Below are positions 12,160 through 14,610 of a stretch of DNA of 14,610 bases, in pieces; within the stretch, counting starts at the first letter, position 1; the number at the start of each line of letters is the position of its first letter. The DNA comes from Sedimenticola sp. GTDB lineage: Bacteria; Pseudomonadota; Gammaproteobacteria; Chromatiales; Chromatiaceae. Where the stretch lies: the NCBI GenBank assembly GCA_030590525.1, contig JAUUYI010000016.1:1-14610 (forward strand), in the 5' to 3' direction. The translations under genes and the position numbers were made by a program. The notes below the pieces were generated by a model. It did no database searches. It was not told the DNA's origin and saw only the letters and a list, made by a program, of their open reading frames with translations.

Positions 12160-12891
12160 CTACTTCGTCTTTGGCACCGAACCAGGGGATACAGCCGCTG
12201 CTGCTCTCCTCCCTTCACTGTAGCAGTAGAGGTGGCTGGAAGTACCCGCTGTGCTGACATAACTGAAGAGGCAGGCCTCATTGCTGCCGGTATCGACGAT
12301 CTTGCGAACCACCAGATCACCTTCCTTCAGCTGACTTACCTGGCGCAACCCGCCCTTCCTCCCGGCAGTCGAGTCATAACAGACCACCGCCGGGTTAGTA
12401 CCTTTGGTACGAACGTAGCTCACCATACAGCTCTTGGCATTCCCAGGGTCGACGATGAGTCGCACATCCAGATCCCCTTCCCGCAGGTGTCCGCTTTCGA
12501 CCATCTGATCCTTGAAACGGTGTTTGGACGCATAACAATCCACCGCCGGGGAGGTCCCTGGCGTGCTGACATAGGCCACCAGGCAACTCATGTTGTTTTT
12601 AGTGTCCTCGATCTTACGAATAACCAGGTCATCCGCCTTGATGTGGCCTACCTGGTTCAACTTGGCCCCAAAACCCGAGACCGCATGATAACAGAAGGTT
12701 TTCGGGCTGGTTCCGCTGGTCTTGACATAGAAGACCAGGCAGGTCTTGCTGCTGCCGAGATCGGTCACGTTGCGTACGACCAGATCGCCCTCTGTCATCT
12801 TTCCCGTCTGTACCAGCAGGGTCTCTTCGAAGGTAGCCGCCGGGGAGACCAGGGGCAAACAGAACATCACAAGGCCAAGCAATCTCTTCAT
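12160..12891 (-). CDS. Secreted protein of four 52-residue, two-cysteine repeats
   Basis: A 243-residue protein. The start at 12891 is chosen for GGAGAGAGCGGT upstream and the signal peptide MKRLLGLVMFCLPLVSPAAT. The mature part is four tandem repeats with consensus 'GDLvVRxIxDxxxxxxCLxxYVxTxGTSPxxxCY'. Cysteines fall at 51/67, 103/119, 155/171 and 207/223: period exactly 52 and intra-repeat spacing exactly 16 in all four. This strongly suggests one disulfide per repeat in an oxidising compartment and a structural, beta-rich repeat fold. A Lys/Ala-rich tail follows. I do not recognise the family. No partner genes are obvious apart from the convergent thioredoxin 40 bases away. The binding function is unknown. 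Confidence 0.8.
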   Translation of the reverse strand: MKRLLGLVMFCLPLVSPAATFEETLLVQTGKMTEGDLVVRNVTDLGSSKTCLVFYVKTSGTSPKTFCYHAVSGFGAKLNQVGHIKADDLVIRKIEDTKNNMSCLVAYVSTPGTSPAVDCYASKHRFKDQMVESGHLREGDLDVRLIVDPGNAKSCMVSYVRTKGTNPAVVCYDSTAGRKGGLRQVSQLKEGDLVVRKIVDTGSNEACLFSYVSTAGTSSHLYCYSEGRRAAAAVSPGSVPKTK

Positions 12892-13176
12892 ACCGCTCTC
12901 TCCAACCAGGGTTTCCAGATATAGACGCGGCGTGCCGGGGAATCTACTATTGAGCAACGCTCAGTCACCGGTAAACTATGGTTTATTTTTTAGATCTGTG
13001 CAAGCAAGAATCCAGTTTCATGGGCAAAGATACCCGGTTATCACCCGGTCAGCGGACCTACAGGCCTTTATGCCGCCATTGGAAACGGGCTAAAATCCCG
13101 GCAATTCCGTTCATCCGCGCAAACGACCATGAACCTGCCGCAACCTTTCCAACTCATAACATCGGGAACAGACAAC
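12892..13176. other. Intergenic region between divergent genes, nothing recognised
   Basis: About 285 bases hold the upstream regions of the cysteine-repeat gene (minus) and the OsmC gene (plus). In-frame extensions of the OsmC ORF upstream (ATG at 13129) lack a ribosome-binding site. No clear promoter, RNA or palindrome is seen. Confidence 0.35.
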
Positions 13177-13581
13177 ATGTCAACAGAGATCGTAGCAGTA
13201 GATTTTCCGGGTGGTAAGCGGGTCGATGCCCGTGTCGGGCAGTTTCTGATCGAGACGGACCAATCTGAAAAAGCGGGTGGCAGTGCCTCGGCACCTGAAC
13301 CTTTCGATCTCTTCCTCGCCTCCATCGCCACCTGCGCCGGCATCTTTGCCCTGGGTTTCTGCCAGGCACGCAACCTCTCCACCGAGGGGATGGCCTTGAA
13401 GATGGTGTGCGAACGGGATGAGAAGAAAAAACTATTCGGGAAAATGACCTTTCAGCTGACTCTCCCTCAAGGGTTTCCAGACAAATACCGCAATGGCATC
13501 ACCCGTTCCATGGAACTCTGTGCGGTAAAGAGACACATGACGGATGCACCGGAATTCAGCGTCGAACTCGAGCCCTTATGA
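13177..13581 (+). CDS. OsmC-family protein
   Basis: A 134-residue protein with the start at 13177 (GGGA seven bases upstream; homologues open with a short strand as in MSTEIVAVDFPGGKRVDARV). The two conserved cysteines of the OsmC/Ohr fold are present: Cys53 in LASIATCAGIFALGF at the start of the central helix and Cys115 in SMELCAVKRHM. Members with this pair act as thiol peroxidases on organic hydroperoxides. Which subfamily (OsmC, Ohr or YhfA-like) is uncertain; the GQFLIETDQ opening and ELCAVKRHM context lean toward YhfA-like. It is probably cytoplasmic, with no signal peptide. A 44-base inverted-repeat arm starts three bases after the stop. Confidence 0.85.
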   Translation: MSTEIVAVDFPGGKRVDARVGQFLIETDQSEKAGGSASAPEPFDLFLASIATCAGIFALGFCQARNLSTEGMALKMVCERDEKKKLFGKMTFQLTLPQGFPDKYRNGITRSMELCAVKRHMTDAPEFSVELEPL

Positions 13582-13583
13582 AT

Positions 13584-13627
13584 CAGGATCGAGGGCCGAG
13601 GTACTAGGACCGAGGAAAAGAAAAAAC
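13584..13627 (+). repeat. 44-base inverted repeat, left arm
   Basis: It begins CAGGATCGAGGGCCGAGG and ends GGAAAAGAAAAAAC. Its reverse complement recurs at 13953-13996 with 31 consecutive matches and three mismatches in the last 13. It starts three bases after the OsmC stop. Its first 11 bases also recur inverted at 13658-13668. Confidence 0.85.
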
Positions 13628-13682
13628 AAAAGATTAAAGACCGGTCTGAACCTGGATCCTCGATCCTGAGTTGTTCAGTTGC

Positions 13683-13718
13683 GTAGGATGGGCAAAGGCG
13701 CGAAGCGCCGTGCCCATC
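13683..13718. repeat. GTAG palindromic hairpin (GATGGGCA type)
   Basis: GTAG (13683-13686), outer stem GATGGGCA (13687-13694)/TGCCCATC (13711-13718), inner stem GGCGC/GCGCC. A GTAG-headed hairpin without the conserved tail. Confidence 0.7.
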
Positions 13719-13760
13719 ACCGGGGCTGAAATCTTATACAAAATGACGAAGAATTATCCT

Positions 13761-13813
13761 GTAGGAGCGGGCTTGTCCGCTCCTACGCCTTGGTTCCGGC
13801 TATGCCGGGTTAG
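13761..13813 (+). repeat. GTAGGAGCGGGC palindrome plus tail module (copy 2)
   Basis: GTAGGAGCGGGC (13761-13772) pairs with GTCCGCTCCTAC (13775-13786), and is followed by the tail CCTTGGTTCCGGCTATGCCG then GGTTAG (13788-13813). It has the same head family and same tail as 8923-9019, but with the head collapsed to a 26-base hairpin. Confidence 0.8.
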
Positions 13814-13857
13814 TACCTTATCTCTGAAATCTTGGGCAAAAATACAAAGAAACCTTC

Positions 13858-13916
13858 GTAGGGTGGGCACGTTGTTTGTGCCCACCCTACTATTGGTTCC
13901 GGCTATGCCGGGTTAG
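13858..13916 (+). repeat. GTAGGGTGGGCAC palindrome plus tail module (copy 3)
   Basis: GTAGGGTGGGCAC (13858-13870), loop GTTGTTT, GTGCCCACCCTAC (13878-13890), a perfect 13-bp stem, then the tail TTGGTTCCGGCTATGCCGGG and TTAG (13893-13916). The head sequence differs from copy 2 while the tail is identical over 24 bases. Confidence 0.85.
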
Positions 13917-13952
13917 GGCACAGGACCCGGGTTTAGACTGGACTCTATCCCG

Positions 13953-13996
13953 GTTTTTTCTTTTCCTCGGTCCTAGTACCTCGATCCTCGGTCCTG
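13953..13996 (-). repeat. 44-base inverted repeat, right arm
   Basis: It begins GTTTTTTCTTTTCCTCGG and ends CCTCGGTCCTG, the partner of 13584-13627. It lies five bases from the stop of the CBS-domain gene. The T-rich edge might help termination of OsmC transcripts, but no T-run follows a stem on that side. Confidence 0.85.
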
Positions 13997-14000
13997 TCTT

Positions 14001-14459
14001 CTATTTACACATCCCCGAAGAGACATTGACCTGAAAGATCGCCTTATGAATATCGCCCAGGCTTAACATGCCCACCAGCTTGCCGGCATCAGCCACCGGG
14101 ATGCGGCGGAACTTACGGCGTACCATGGTGGTGGCTGCCTTCAGGATGTGATCTTCCGGACTGACAGTGACCACGCTTCGCGTCATCAGATCTTTCACCT
14201 TCAGGTTCACCACACCCCTGTACTTACCCATCATCTCGTCGAAGTCGACGGATCCCAATCCATCGACCATCATGTCTTCGAGGGTTGGAAACAGTTTGTG
14301 CAGAACGTCCTTCTCGGCGATGAAGCCGACCATCTTCTCCCCCTCCATCACCGGCAGGCCACTGTAGCGATAGAGGCACATCAACGAAACGACCTCGAGC
14401 AGCCCTGTTTCCGGAGTAACGGTCTTAGGCGCACCGGACATGATTTGTTTAACCAGCAT
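14001..14459 (-). CDS. Two-CBS-domain protein
   Basis: A 152-residue protein made of two CBS motifs. The first is at about 3-57 (VKQIMSGAPKTVTPETGLLE, YRYSGLPVMEGEKMVGFIAEKD) and the second at about 87-144 (VKDLMTRSVVTVSPEDHILK, RKFRRIPVADAGKLVGMLSL then GDIHKA). A tandem pair forms a Bateman module that usually binds adenine nucleotides and regulates a partner. Here it stands alone with a linker of about 30 acidic/Met-rich residues, so it would act in trans; the partner is unknown. GAGGAAGAAGTCC precedes the ATG at 14459. Cytoplasmic, no other domain. Confidence 0.9.
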   Translation of the reverse strand: MLVKQIMSGAPKTVTPETGLLEVVSLMCLYRYSGLPVMEGEKMVGFIAEKDVLHKLFPTLEDMMVDGLGSVDFDEMMGKYRGVVNLKVKDLMTRSVVTVSPEDHILKAATTMVRRKFRRIPVADAGKLVGMLSLGDIHKAIFQVNVSSGMCK

Positions 14460-14610
14460 GGACTTCTTCCTCTCTATAAGCGGTTTTATGATCCCGGCTC
14501 TGAAATTGTACGGCCGGTATTCTCTTATGCAACCGGCGAAACAGACACTCAGGCAGCGCTCGTCTCACCGCACCCTCCTGCCGGCGCAAAGGATCGATAT
14601 CCTATATCCC
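14460..14610. other. Upstream region of the CBS gene, no gene seen
   Basis: These 151 bases to the window edge hold the upstream region of the CBS-domain gene (read leftward). No tRNA, repeat or ORF of substance is visible. Confidence 0.35.

Larger units (their letters stand above)
13582..14000. other. Repeat-filled gap between convergent genes
   Basis: This 419-base interval holds no gene. It is bounded by the arms of a 44-base inverted repeat and contains, in order, a GTAG hairpin (13683-13718), a GTAG hairpin plus tail module (13761-13813) and a perfect GTAG hairpin plus tail module (13858-13916). ORFs through it are artefacts of these repeats. Confidence 0.7.

Noticed and set aside
13671..13916. 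Open frame of 81 codons across the repeat gap
   Set aside because: It is made of GTAG palindromes and tail modules, whose translations (for example VGAGLSAPTPWFRLCRV) are recurring artefacts; similar peptide text appears at 8930-9020.

Overview
The window looks like chromosomal DNA of a moderately GC-rich gammaproteobacterium. The reasons are a holC gene (DNA polymerase III chi) following pepA, a CspA-type cold shock gene, a TAXI-type solute receptor, a GGDEF signalling protein, and dense GTAG-type palindromic intergenic repeats like those of environmental gammaproteobacteria. A sulfur-oxidising or symbiotic lineage is possible, but that is an impression only. There are no rRNA or tRNA genes, no CRISPR array, no intact transposase and no phage genes.

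Layout. 1-650: a decayed stretch with a dispersed CCCTCACCCCAACCC-type repeat, a possible MCE/PqiB-like fragment on the minus strand and a small basic coiled-coil ORF on the plus strand. 707-1600: an orphan TAXI solute-binding protein, ending at a bidirectional terminator shared with convergent cspA (1717-1920, minus). 2268-3401 (minus): two translationally coupled single-pass membrane proteins with long coiled-coil tails, methionine-rich in the second. 3402-4540: mostly repeats, with an isolated M6-metalloprotease propeptide ORF (3834-4214) and a MITE-like element (4285-4501; 18-bp perfect TIRs, 6-bp CTTTAA target duplication). 4540-6009: a lipoprotein with an unrecognised N-terminal domain, a coiled coil and a C-terminal peptidoglycan-binding domain. 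It is preceded by a duplicated ribosome-binding site/start that encodes a 7-codon leader overlapping the gene start.

6331-8789 (minus): pepA, holC and a small hypothetical gene that overlaps holC. 9064-11391 (minus): a diguanylate cyclase with two tandem periplasmic SBP_bac_3 sensor domains. 11590-12120 (plus): a TlpA/ResA-like thioredoxin. 12160-12891 (minus): a secreted protein made of four exact 52-residue repeats, each with two cysteines. 13177-13581 (plus): an OsmC-family protein. 14001-14459 (minus): a two-CBS-domain protein. The gap between these last two convergent genes is packed with repeats bounded by a 44-bp near-perfect inverted repeat.

Several products are envelope proteins (TAXI receptor, coiled-coil membrane pair, PG-binding lipoprotein, thioredoxin, Cys-repeat protein, sensor cyclase), but nothing ties them into one pathway. 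The less ordinary items are the MITE, the modular repeat family, the leader peptide, the Cys-repeat protein, the Met-heptad membrane pair and the stand-alone propeptide.
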